Positions 44,139-52,387 of a stretch of 63,031 nt of DNA are shown piece after piece; position 1 is the stretch's first letter; every line of letters starts with the position of its first letter. The notes beneath the pieces were generated by a model, which saw only the letters and a list, made by a program, of their open reading frames with translations, had not been told where the DNA came from and searched no databases. Made by a program: the position numbers and the translations under genes. The stretch comes from DATJHM01 sp035493895 (GTDB lineage Bacteria; Chloroflexota; Ktedonobacteria; Ktedonobacterales; Ktedonobacteraceae): contig DATJHM010000334.1 in NCBI GenBank assembly GCA_035493895.1, forward strand, positions 1 to 63,031, in the 5' to 3' direction.

Positions 44139-45254
44139 TTACGGGATAGAAACTTCTGCATTACTGTTCTTGCGTGGCGCAGAAGGCTGTTGTGGAATAC
44201 GTGCATGGATGCTTGTGCCATGACCCGCTCTGGATTCAATGGTCAATATGCCATCCAGCAAGCTTGCTCGCTCTCTCATTCCTACCAGCCCCCACCCTCG
44301 CTCTTGTCCTGGTCCTGGTGGTTTCTGCAATTGTTCGGCATCGAAGCCGTGCCCATCATCTGTGATGGTGACGTAGATCGTATCAGGATCATCTTTGAGT
44401 ACCACTGTGACTTTGTGTGCATGTGCGTGCCGGGCAATGTTGGTCAGAGCCTCCTGGACGATACGGTACAGGGCTGTTTCCAGGGTCGTTGGCAAGCGCT
44501 CTTTGAACCCCGATGTTTGAAAATTGACATCGAGGGAGAATTTTTGCTGGTATTCTTTAATGTACCAGCGCAGAGCAGGGATCAGGCCGAGATCATCCAG
44601 CGCACTCGGGCGCAGATCGGTGCTCAAATTGCGGATCGCTCGCAGCGTGCGATGCGCCAGCATGCGCGTTTCTCCGATGCGATCTCGCGCCTCTTCTGTT
44701 GCTACGGACTCTTCCAGCACGGCGAGACTGATGAGCAGGGAGGTGAGTACCTGCGATGTTTCATCATGGAGCTCGCGCGCGATGCGTTTGCGCTCCTCCT
44801 CCTGGGCATTGAAGATCTCAGCCGCTCGCTGTCGGCTGCTCTCGTTAATCGCTTCGAGCATCATATTCAGCGTGCTGGCCAGCTGATCTGCATCCTGGTC
44901 AAAGCCGGTCAGGGGCGCTCGCAGCGATCTCTCGCCTTCCTGGACGCGGTGCATCACTTTCCCTAAGTCCATCAACGGCCGGAAGGCGATACGGAGCAGG
45001 ACAAAGTTCATGACGACGCTCACCAACCAGCCGACAGTGATAAAGATAATCAGGCCTGTAGGAGCATAGCTATTGCTCGGAAGCTGCGAGGCCAGCCACG
45101 TACCTCCTGTTGCTCCAATAAAGATAATCAGGCTGTTGGCAATCAGCACACGATAGAAGACGGGTATACGTAATAACCGCCTGAGGAATTGGTTATTTTG
45201 GGTCGCTTCCTCAACTGTCTGGCTCACTTTTGTCATAGTTAATTTCTCAAACAT
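44139..45254 (-). CDS. NarL-type membrane sensor histidine kinase
   Basis: Two membrane helices (about 36-57 and 67-88) with a very short extracytoplasmic loop are followed by a HAMP region (90-145). A HisKA_3 domain follows, with RIARELHDETSQVL, phosphoacceptor His163. The HATPase_c domain has an N box (ALTNIARHAHAHK), DDGHGF and GLVGMRERASLL. The small outer loop suggests sensing inside the membrane or through an intracellular signal. An ATG at 45236 is an alternative start. It is transcribed with the regulator at 43437 and diverges from the cytochrome b operon. Confidence 0.9.
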   Translation of the reverse strand: MFEKLTMTKVSQTVEEATQNNQFLRRLLRIPVFYRVLIANSLIIFIGATGGTWLASQLPSNSYAPTGLIIFITVGWLVSVVMNFVLLRIAFRPLMDLGKVMHRVQEGERSLRAPLTGFDQDADQLASTLNMMLEAINESSRQRAAEIFNAQEEERKRIARELHDETSQVLTSLLISLAVLEESVATEEARDRIGETRMLAHRTLRAIRNLSTDLRPSALDDLGLIPALRWYIKEYQQKFSLDVNFQTSGFKERLPTTLETALYRIVQEALTNIARHAHAHKVTVVLKDDPDTIYVTITDDGHGFDAEQLQKPPGPGQERGWGLVGMRERASLLDGILTIESRAGHGTSIHARIPQQPSAPRKNSNAEVSIP

Positions 45255-45382
45255 CGCTCTATTCTTCTCTTAATAATTGTAAAGGTTTCAGAGAGAAACT
45301 GTCAAACGTAAACTTTTCCGGATAAATCTTTCTAGCGACAAGCTCGACATATCATGGGAATCAGGTGTACAGAGGCGAAAAA

Positions 45383-45400
45383 ATCAGGTAGATACCTGAT
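45383..45400. promoter_or_regulatory. Perfect 18-bp operator-like palindrome
   Basis: ATCAGGTA-GA-TACCTGAT is a perfect inverted repeat. ATCAGGT occurs again at 45360-45366, 23 bases upstream in the same orientation. The location between the kinase gene and the respiratory operon suggests a regulator-binding site, possibly for the NarL-type regulator encoded alongside. Confidence 0.5.
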
Positions 45401-45615
45401 GTGATCATTAAAGTGTAAGAGTAAGCTAGATTTGATGGCTTCGTGTGGATCAACCCCAGATTGTTGCGGCAATCTGTAACTCTTCCTCTCTGCCAGAACA
45501 ATTTAGTAGTATTTTAATAATTGTAGGAAATGGGAGCAAGAGTTCTATTCTGCGCAGGTTTAGAGCCGGGGGCTTGTTGTTTTCAATCAAAGGGGTATCC
45601 GCATAGATACGGGTA

Positions 45616-45624
45616 TGTTATAAT
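45616..45624 (+). promoter_or_regulatory. Extended -10 promoter of the respiratory operon
   Basis: TGT directly precedes a perfect TATAAT at 45619-45624. No -35 of quality is found, as is usual for extended -10 promoters. It lies 77 bases before the cytochrome b start. Confidence 0.5.
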
Positions 45625-45700
45625 CTGCCACACAGTTCAGAATTTTTGTGAACATATCTTTCCAACACGATCAAAGTCTTGATCCTTTTGAGGAGGCACA

Positions 45701-46507
45701 GTGGGCTCTACTGCTAAGAAAAGCTTACTCGATTTGGCTACGCAGAAGATCGTGGAGAGTCAGGCTTGGCGTTCTGTTTTCCGCCACGGCTATCCCGATA
45801 CTCCGCTTAACCAGTCTCTGGTTATGATGGGCAACGTATTTCTGCACTTGCATCCTGTCAAAGTCAGCCGTCAGGCTATGAAGATTACCTATACCTGGTG
45901 TATGGGCGGTATTTCCTTCTTCCTATTCTTGCTGCTGACCATCACTGGCGTCTTTCTTATGTTCTATTACGTTCCTGATACAAGATCGGCTTATCAGAAT
46001 ATTAATCAATTGCAAAGCGCGGTCTCTTTCGGTCATCTCGTTCGTAATATGCACCGTTGGGCGGCTCACCTGATGGTTGTCTCGGTGACGCTCCATATGA
46101 TCCGTGTCTTTTATCACGGCGCGTATAAGCCACCTCGTGAGTTCAACTGGGTGGTCGGTGTGCTGCTCTTCTTTGTGACACTCTTCTTGAGTTTTACTGG
46201 CTATCTGCTCCCCTGGGACCAGATCGCTCTCTGGGCTATCACGGTCGGCACGAACCTTGCACCTTACACGCCACTGCTGGGTAGCACGGTCTATAAGGTG
46301 ATGGTAGGTGGTGGCGCGGTTGCGCAGGCCACGTTGATTCGTTTCTACGTCGCGCATGTGATTATGCTCCCGCTGGCTGGTGCTCTTTTGATGGCTGTTC
46401 ACTTCTGGCGCATCCGTAAGGATGGTGGTGAAGCTGGTCCTCCTCCTCCTTCGCGCCGTGAATTAGAGGCTCGTACTGAAAGTTCCGTGGCTAGTCCAAC
46501 CCACTAG
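45701..46507 (+). CDS. qcrB: Cytochrome b subunit (b6-type) of a quinol oxidoreductase
   Basis: The 268-residue protein has four core membrane helices. Heme-b ligands are His118/His132 (RNMHRW and LHMIRVF) and His219/His234. There are 14 residues between the second pair, the b6f-like spacing. YTWCMGGIS aligns with the cytochrome b6 segment YCLGGI, so Cys67 is the candidate thioether ligand for heme ci. FTGYLLPWDQ is also b6-like. Together with the next genes it should oxidise menaquinol and pass electrons to the Rieske protein. The start is a GTG with GAGGAGG upstream. First gene of a five-gene operon. Confidence 0.92.
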   Translation: MGSTAKKSLLDLATQKIVESQAWRSVFRHGYPDTPLNQSLVMMGNVFLHLHPVKVSRQAMKITYTWCMGGISFFLFLLLTITGVFLMFYYVPDTRSAYQNINQLQSAVSFGHLVRNMHRWAAHLMVVSVTLHMIRVFYHGAYKPPREFNWVVGVLLFFVTLFLSFTGYLLPWDQIALWAITVGTNLAPYTPLLGSTVYKVMVGGGAVAQATLIRFYVAHVIMLPLAGALLMAVHFWRIRKDGGEAGPPPPSRRELEARTESSVASPTH

Positions 46508-46572
46508 TGTCAGGGACTCATTTGTAGCTTTTCGGTACCGTGCACTCACGGTTGTTTTGAGAGGATACCTCT

Positions 46573-47115
46573 ATGTCAATTGAACAGAAAGATCCAGGCG
46601 TACAGACGCAGGCCGCTGCTAATCAGCGCCGCTATCGTACTCTGGCTGTCGTGAAACAGGAGGCCATTACCCGCGTTGAGAAGCCACTCGAAGATTCTGT
46701 CTTTGTCTGGCCTCATCTCCTGGTGCGCGAATTTTTTGCCGCGACGATGCTCACGGTCATGATTACGCTGCTTTCTATTGTTATTGATGCTCCTTTGCGT
46801 GATCCGGCCTCGCCGAGCTCGACGCCTAACCCTGCTAAGGCTCCCTGGTATTTTCTGGGCTTGCAGGAATTATTGCACTACTTTGCACCTACGACTGGTG
46901 GCGTTCTGGTCCCTGGCTTTTTCCTGGCCGCTCTGGCTTTCTTGCCCTATATCGATCGCAATCCCAGCCGTGCCTATGCCGACCGCAAGGTCGCGATTGT
47001 CACGTTTACGCTGTTTCTGATGTTCTGGGCTGTGATTACGCTGGCTGGAAGCTTCTTCCGAGGCCCCGGCTGGTTGTGGGTCTGGCCGTGGGATCATGTC
47101 TACTTTGATCTCTAG
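46573..47115 (+). CDS. Cytochrome b C-terminal/subunit IV-like protein
   Basis: A PetD/QcrC-like partner of the cytochrome b subunit, with three membrane helices. The Qo-site region reads NPAKAPWYFLGLQELL, so the canonical PEWY motif is APWY and the Glu is replaced. Variants of this kind are known in menaquinol-using complexes, so proton exit must use another residue. The N-terminal 60 residues are soluble. It lies 65 bases after qcrB and 26 bases before the Rieske gene. Confidence 0.87.
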   Translation: MSIEQKDPGVQTQAAANQRRYRTLAVVKQEAITRVEKPLEDSVFVWPHLLVREFFAATMLTVMITLLSIVIDAPLRDPASPSSTPNPAKAPWYFLGLQELLHYFAPTTGGVLVPGFFLAALAFLPYIDRNPSRAYADRKVAIVTFTLFLMFWAVITLAGSFFRGPGWLWVWPWDHVYFDL

Positions 47116-47141
47116 CCTGTGAAAAGTTCGAGAGGGATTTT

Positions 47142-47846
47142 ATGAGTGTTGAAGAGAGAGCGCCTATCACTCCCCAGCAGTATGAAGTACTGCATGGGGG
47201 AGGGGCTGAGGCCGCTGAAATAGCAAAACAACGTCTGTCGCGTCGTCGTTTCCTGCGCCGCTCGATGCTGGCTGTCTGGGGCCTTTCGACGACTGCCGCT
47301 ATCGCTGGTGCGTTGGATTTCTTGTATCCAACCCTGGGCGGCTCGTTCGGTTCTGCACAAACTGTGGGCAAGAAGACGGATTTTCCTGCTGCTCTTCCGT
47401 TGGATTTTGCTATCGATATCAAGGGCATTTTCCATAAGCCGGTTGCCAGAACGTATGTTGTCCATCTGGCGAAGAATACTACCTATAGTATTGCTGATGC
47501 TCAACTTTTGAAGGATCAGCAGGAGTCCGAATTTTGGACGACTGATACTACTGATGGCACGCAGTGGTTAGCTCTTTACCAGCGTTGTGTGCATCTGGGG
47601 TGTACTGTCCCATTTCGCGATGATTGCTCCAGTTTCAAGTGTCCCTGTCATGGCTCTCACTATAACGTCGATGGCGAGTTTCTCGATGGTCCCGCTCCTC
47701 GCAGTCTGGATCGTTTCCAGATTCACTTCGATGATGGCGGGAATGTGATTGTTGAAACCGGCATTATCAATCAAACGGTGCCGCATCCTGATACCTCGAC
47801 GCGTATTATCCCTGTCCCTCTGAAGGCGTGTGGGGCGGGCGGCTAA
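47142..47846 (+). CDS. Rieske [2Fe-2S] protein of the quinol oxidoreductase
   Basis: The N-terminus carries a twin-arginine motif (SRRRFLRRS) before a membrane helix (about residues 42-62), so export through Tat and membrane anchoring are expected. The Rieske fold at residues 140-200 has CVHLGC and CPCHGSH: cluster ligands Cys149, His151, Cys167 and His170, plus the Cys154-Cys169 disulfide. It accepts electrons from menaquinol at the Qo site. It is the third gene of the operon, in the correct order for a b6f/bc-type complex. Confidence 0.94.
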   Translation: MSVEERAPITPQQYEVLHGGGAEAAEIAKQRLSRRRFLRRSMLAVWGLSTTAAIAGALDFLYPTLGGSFGSAQTVGKKTDFPAALPLDFAIDIKGIFHKPVARTYVVHLAKNTTYSIADAQLLKDQQESEFWTTDTTDGTQWLALYQRCVHLGCTVPFRDDCSSFKCPCHGSHYNVDGEFLDGPAPRSLDRFQIHFDDGGNVIVETGIINQTVPHPDTSTRIIPVPLKACGAGG

Positions 47847-48027
47847 GGCTCTGCCTTAGCCTCTGCGCTGGCAGAGAGCGTGTGAAAAAGGCTCGCTTGT
47901 CTCTTCCTGATCTTTGTATTGGGTGAGAGGCTGTAGCTGCGGAAAAATAACGATGAAAAGTTGATAAAGCCTTTCACGCTGGTATGGGTCGAGATGCGGT
48001 GAGGCGTTTATCAAAGGGTTTTGTTTT

Positions 48028-49017
48028 ATGATAAATTTTGGACAAGTTGCTCTCGGTCTCGTCGTGATTCTGGTTGTGGCGGGCGGCTTGCTCTATGTGT
48101 TCTATTCTCGCACGAATGCCGTGCAGAAAAACGGCTTCGGTGCTCTGGCTATGCTGGCTATTGTGACCCTGATGATTCCTGTTTTCTGGATCACTGAGGG
48201 GAATTACGATGCTCAGGCGAATGGACAGTTGCAGATACAGAGTGTTACCCGGGGTGACGCGCTATATGCAACTTCCTGCACGAACCAGTGCTACGCGATT
48301 GATAAGAATACACAGAAGGTGACCGTTGCCAAATATAATGGGTACACTTTCTCTGAGCTCAATCAGATGACAGACAATGACCTGCGTCGTATTATTAGTG
48401 CCGGTATCTATAAGGGGACTCCCCCCAGTGCTATTGTGGATGCAGATGAGTATGGCGGCCAGTTGCAGCAGGACATGGATATCAATGATTTGATGAACTT
48501 TATTCGTTCGTCCGATCCCGCCTACCTGAAAAAACAGGGCTATACGGGGAGTGCTGCTACGCCCAGTCTCAATGGCTTCCCTGATTATTTGCAGACGAAT
48601 TATCCCAATTATTACGCTGCCGCTGTATCTCTCAATGACCAGGGACAGTTCGGGGTACCTACCGATTTCTCTACGCAGCAGAAGGTGCAGATGGATATTG
48701 TAAATCCACCATCTGGAGCGTCCTGCACGCCCTCTTGTTTTCAGTATCTGAATATCAAGGTGAAGGTGGGGTCGACGATTACCTGGACGAATCAGACGAG
48801 CCAGGGCCATACGGTGACGGCGATTGTAGGCACAAATACCTCATCCCCCACTCCGGCTCCACAGATCTTCGATTCAGGCTCTAATCTGATCCAGTCTGGT
48901 CAGACCTTTACCTATACGGTAACTCAGGCAGCCTACAATTTTAATCCGGATCATACGGTTTTGTACTTCTGTTCAGTTCATCCAGATATGCTGGGCAAAC
49001 TGACGATTGTGCCGTAG
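48028..49017 (+). CDS. Membrane-anchored degenerate cytochrome c plus cupredoxin
   Basis: Two membrane helices (about 5-25 and 37-55) are followed by a domain laid out like a cytochrome c: GDALYATS at the heme-attachment helix, then SELNQMTDNDLRRIISAGIYKG. The heme motif is C-TNQ-CY (Cys84, Cys88, Tyr89), so it has an extra residue between the cysteines and Tyr instead of the axial His. The C-terminal ~120 residues are a blue-copper domain with His261 (GHTV), Cys315, His318 and Met321 (YFCSVHPDMLG), all intact. It probably carries electrons from the Rieske protein through copper. AAGGG stretches precede the ATG. Fourth gene of the operon. Confidence 0.82.
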   Translation: MINFGQVALGLVVILVVAGGLLYVFYSRTNAVQKNGFGALAMLAIVTLMIPVFWITEGNYDAQANGQLQIQSVTRGDALYATSCTNQCYAIDKNTQKVTVAKYNGYTFSELNQMTDNDLRRIISAGIYKGTPPSAIVDADEYGGQLQQDMDINDLMNFIRSSDPAYLKKQGYTGSAATPSLNGFPDYLQTNYPNYYAAAVSLNDQGQFGVPTDFSTQQKVQMDIVNPPSGASCTPSCFQYLNIKVKVGSTITWTNQTSQGHTVTAIVGTNTSSPTPAPQIFDSGSNLIQSGQTFTYTVTQAAYNFNPDHTVLYFCSVHPDMLGKLTIVP

Positions 49018-49123
49018 TCGTGTGCGATCGCGTCTCAAACGAGGCGCGATGCTGTTTCTTAGCGATCGCTGGTCATGTCTTTTCTGCCAACAGAATTGAT
49101 ATGTTGAAAGGGTTGTGCGATCT

Positions 49124-50626
49124 ATGCAACATGCAACCAATCGGGAGCTACCAGAGCGAATCTCCTGGGCTCGTGCGATGATTTTTGCCGTCGGCTTTTT
49201 CCTGATTGCGGCTATTCTCGTCGGACAGCTCCCAAGCTATATATATAATGTGGCGACTGCCTCTACTCTCGAGGGAGCCGAGCAGGGCATTCTTGCGCTG
49301 GCGGTCGTCTGTCTGGCCGGTTTTGTCATTATTCAGGTGATTGTCCTGCTTTTTGACCCCAAACCTGTCGTGCCTCCTGGCTTACTGATCGGTATTGGGG
49401 CTATCCTGACACTCGCTGGCCTCGTGCTGTTTCTCTGGGCCTCGCTCACGGGGTGTACGCCTGCTGTACAAACCTGCAATCAGTTTTTCCCTCAGGCGAC
49501 GACTTCCTGGAATCCTATTCTGGGTGGCAATTTTCTCTGGCTCCGCGCCGGGGCTATCGACTTTGTGATGCTGAGCTTTGGCCTCATTGGCGTTGGCGCA
49601 GCTATGGTTTTCTATAGCGTGCTGGCTATTCGCGAACAGCGCAATCCTGACCGTCGTGATCTTGGAACGACTCCATCTATTCGTTACATGCTCATCGGCG
49701 GCATTATGCTGCTTATTCTCGCTCTCCTTCTCTACACGCTTTTCGATAATCAGGCATTTGGCGCTCAGCTTTTCCCGGCTCATCCCTTCGTCGGTTTCCG
49801 TTTGCTGAACCTGATCGATGGTCTCATTCTGGGGGCTGCCATTTTTCTGTCTATTGCCGCTCTGGCTCTACGCCTCCATTATCTGATGCGTCCGGTCCGT
49901 AAACGTACGATGCCGGGGCTGTATGCGATTGGCTCTCTGGGCCTGGCGCAAACTGGCGCTATTCTGCTGGTCTTCTGGCTTGTTATGTATCCTCTGGTCG
50001 CCTGGATTCACGGTTGGACATTTATTGGCCTGGGGACGTTTCTGGTGAACTGCTCACAGAAAACGAATGTTCCTGGCTCCTGCACGTTCTCTCAGGATTC
50101 TGGCTATATTATTGATACGATTGTCAGCTCCAATTTCTTCGTGTTGTTGCTGGCCGCTATCTGGGCGTGGAAGTCCAATCGCAATCTGGTGGTCGTTGGC
50201 GGTATTGTGATCACTGCGGTTATCGCCGCTGCGACGTTTATGGTTCACACTGCTCCTAACGAGATTATTGTCGCTATGATGCTGTGTGTCGGTATGCTGG
50301 TTGTTGGTGTGATCTGGACGAGTGTGGCGCGCCGTGAGTTCGCGGTGGTCGGTGAGAATAATCTGGGCTGTCTGGGAATGTGGCTGGTGATGGGCACTTG
50401 CCTTTTCATTTACCTGGCTTCCTTTGCCTTCTTCTCGCTTCCGGTCTGGCCTCCAGAAACGGAGCCGAATGTCACGTTCCAACCCGGCCTGATTGTGCCT
50501 CCTCCCACTCCCGCTGGTCAAACTCCTATCGTCCCTGCGCTCGATGCCATTGTTATGCTGGTGTTGATGGGCGTTCTGGCTGGCATTCAATTCTACTTCC
50601 TGACACGCAATCGCTATAAGGTCTGA
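49124..50626 (+). CDS. Polytopic membrane protein of the respiratory operon
   Basis: I do not recognise a named family. The ~500-residue protein has about twelve membrane helices and loops with cysteine pairs (GCTPAVQTCNQ and CSQKTNVPGSC) likely on the outer face. There are no heme-type His pairs that I can assign. It is the last gene of the operon, following the cupredoxin gene by 106 bases and ending at a terminator. A structural or accessory subunit of the quinol oxidoreductase is the simplest reading. An in-frame GTG at 49115 is an alternative start. Confidence 0.75.
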   Translation: MQHATNRELPERISWARAMIFAVGFFLIAAILVGQLPSYIYNVATASTLEGAEQGILALAVVCLAGFVIIQVIVLLFDPKPVVPPGLLIGIGAILTLAGLVLFLWASLTGCTPAVQTCNQFFPQATTSWNPILGGNFLWLRAGAIDFVMLSFGLIGVGAAMVFYSVLAIREQRNPDRRDLGTTPSIRYMLIGGIMLLILALLLYTLFDNQAFGAQLFPAHPFVGFRLLNLIDGLILGAAIFLSIAALALRLHYLMRPVRKRTMPGLYAIGSLGLAQTGAILLVFWLVMYPLVAWIHGWTFIGLGTFLVNCSQKTNVPGSCTFSQDSGYIIDTIVSSNFFVLLLAAIWAWKSNRNLVVVGGIVITAVIAAATFMVHTAPNEIIVAMMLCVGMLVVGVIWTSVARREFAVVGENNLGCLGMWLVMGTCLFIYLASFAFFSLPVWPPETEPNVTFQPGLIVPPPTPAGQTPIVPALDAIVMLVLMGVLAGIQFYFLTRNRYKV

Positions 50627-50656
50627 GTATGCCTGATCTGGCTGTACTCGCGAAAA

Positions 50657-50702
50657 GGACGGAAAGATGGAGCAATAACATCCTTCCGTCCTTTTCTTTT
50701 TG
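50657..50702 (+). terminator. Intrinsic terminator of the respiratory operon
   Basis: GGACGGAAAGATG (50657-50669) pairs with CATCCTTCCGTCC (50679-50691), one bulged base aside, across a 9-base loop, followed by a T-rich tract. Confidence 0.85.
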
Positions 50703-50704
50703 CA

Positions 50705-50713
50705 TGCTATAAT
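50705..50713 (+). promoter_or_regulatory. Extended -10 promoter of glgA
   Basis: TGC directly precedes a perfect TATAAT at 50708-50713, 32 bases before the glgA start. The -35 region falls inside the terminator stem and is not consensus. Confidence 0.5.
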
Positions 50714-50744
50714 GGAGTACATTCTGTTAGTGGGAGAAATAGGT

Positions 50745-52214
50745 ATGCTGGATGAACAGCCTCTCAAGGTTTTGATCCTTGCGGCTGAAATAGTGCCATT
50801 TGCCAAAGTGGGCGGTCTTGCAGACGTGGTTGGTGCATTACCCAAGGCTCTGAAGGATTTGGGACACGACGTACGCCTGGTTATGCCTCGTTATCGCCAG
50901 GTCGATCCAGAGCGCTTTCAACTTCAGACTGTACTGGAGTCGGTTTCTGTTCCTATGGGAAGTTTTCAGGTTCAGGTCAGTGTTCGTCAGGGCTTGATTG
51001 GCGACCATATTCCGGTATATATGATCGATGCGCCTCGTTTCTTTGATCGCGAAAATATCTACGGCTATACTGATGATGGCGAACGCTTTATTTTGTTTTG
51101 TCGTGCGGCCCTGGAAACTGCGCTGGCTTTAAACTGGTCTCCTGATGTTGTCCATTGCAATGATTGGCATACGGGCATTGTCCCCAATTGGATGCATACG
51201 ATCTATCATGATAATCCGTTCTTTTCCTCGGCTGCTACGGTCTATACTATTCATAATCTGGCCTATCAAGGTATTTTTGGCTATCGCATTCTAGAGGTCG
51301 CTGGCGTCGCCGCTAATGGCTTTTTATATCCGCAGATCGCTGAACTGGCTCATGTGGTCGATATTATGGGACGTGGCATTCTCTTTGCCGATGCGATTAC
51401 GACGGTGAGTGAACGCTATGCTCAGGAAATCCTGACTCCTGTCTTTGGCGAAAAACTTGATCATATGCTCCGCGCTCGCCGCGATCGCCTGTTCGGTATC
51501 CTCAATGGCATCGATTATCAGGATATCGATCCTGCTACGGATCGTTATATTCATACACAGTTCGATGCCAATATGCTGGAAAATCGCGCTGAGAATAAGG
51601 CCGCTTTACAGGAGCAGGCGCATTTGCCCGTTCGGGACGATATTCCCTTGCTTGGGATGGTTTCACGCATCACTGATCAAAAAGGCTTTGATTTGATTGC
51701 GCAAATTATTCAACCTCTTCTCTCGCAGGGCGTACAGTTTGTGGTGCTGGGCATCGGCGATCAGCATTATCATGAGTTTTTCCAAAGCCTGGCTGCCCGC
51801 TATCCCGAACAGATTGCCATTTTCCTCACTTTTAATGCCGAACTGGCTCAGCGTATCTATGCCGGTTGCGATATGTTCTTGATGCCTTCGCGCTTTGAAC
51901 CCTGCGGCACAAGCCAGATGAATGCTATGCGCTATGGCTGCGTTCCGATTGTTCGCCGCGTCGGCGGCCTTGCTGATACGGTCCAGGAATATCATCCTGC
52001 TACTGGACAGGGCACAGGCTTTATCTTTAATAATTATGATCCCTGGGAACTGTTCGCTGCTATTATGCGGGCCCTTGAGGTCTATCGCTTCAAAGATGTC
52101 TGGCGCACGATTCAATTGCATGGGATGGCCGCCGATCACTCCTGGCAAACCTCCGCTCAACGCTATGTAGATGTGTATCGCAATGCTCTGGCTTTCCATC
52201 AGAGCGGCCAGTAA
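50745..52214 (+). CDS. glgA: Glycogen synthase (ADP-glucose)
   Basis: This GT5 enzyme extends alpha-1,4-glucan from ADP-glucose. The N-terminal ADP-glucose loop KVGGLADVVGALP is at about residue 22. HCNDWHTG and the C-terminal retaining motif (MPSRFEPCGTSQM, with the E-x7-E-type pair) are present. VRRVGGLADTV is also conserved. Length is 489, normal. The open frame reaches 50700, but GGGAGA before the ATG at 50745 fits. Other glycogen genes are not adjacent. It is flanked by terminators on both sides, so it is a single-gene unit. Confidence 0.95.
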   Translation: MLDEQPLKVLILAAEIVPFAKVGGLADVVGALPKALKDLGHDVRLVMPRYRQVDPERFQLQTVLESVSVPMGSFQVQVSVRQGLIGDHIPVYMIDAPRFFDRENIYGYTDDGERFILFCRAALETALALNWSPDVVHCNDWHTGIVPNWMHTIYHDNPFFSSAATVYTIHNLAYQGIFGYRILEVAGVAANGFLYPQIAELAHVVDIMGRGILFADAITTVSERYAQEILTPVFGEKLDHMLRARRDRLFGILNGIDYQDIDPATDRYIHTQFDANMLENRAENKAALQEQAHLPVRDDIPLLGMVSRITDQKGFDLIAQIIQPLLSQGVQFVVLGIGDQHYHEFFQSLAARYPEQIAIFLTFNAELAQRIYAGCDMFLMPSRFEPCGTSQMNAMRYGCVPIVRRVGGLADTVQEYHPATGQGTGFIFNNYDPWELFAAIMRALEVYRFKDVWRTIQLHGMAADHSWQTSAQRYVDVYRNALAFHQSGQ

Positions 52215-52243
52215 TTACTGAATTTTCACACATGCTGATTCGA

Positions 52244-52290
52244 GAGAGAAAAAAGTGGCGCAACCTTTCCGCTTTTTCCTCTCTTTTTCC
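52244..52290 (+). terminator. Terminator after glgA
   Basis: GAGAGAAAAAAGTGG (52244-52258) pairs with CCGCTTTTTCCTCTC (52269-52283) with one mismatch and one wobble, then a TTTTT tail. Confidence 0.7.
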
Positions 52291-52316
52291 GTATAGGATA
52301 TAAAGAGCAAGAAAAT

Positions 52317-52345
52317 TTGACGTTTGTCGCCAGAATCTCTATACT
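52317..52345 (+). promoter_or_regulatory. Sigma-70-type promoter for the sigma-like factor gene
   Basis: TTGACG (52317-52322), a 17-base spacer and TATACT (52340-52345): five of six matches in each box. The start of transcription falls about 35 bases before the GTG at 52388. Confidence 0.7.
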
Positions 52346-52387
52346 GTAATAATACAGGTAAGATGGGATTTTGGAGGTAATGGCTGC

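Larger units (their letters stand above)
45255..45700. other. Regulatory gap between the two-component pair and the respiratory operon
   Basis: 446 non-coding bases between divergent units. They contain an 18-bp palindrome (45383-45400), a half-site copy (45360-45366) and an extended -10 promoter (45616-45624) for the respiratory operon. No open frame is convincing. The promoter of the kinase gene on the other strand is not clear. Confidence 0.6.

Noticed and set aside
44109..44966. 285-codon open frame on the plus strand
   Set aside because: It is antisense to the NarL-type kinase and has Cys/Trp-rich, non-protein-like composition.
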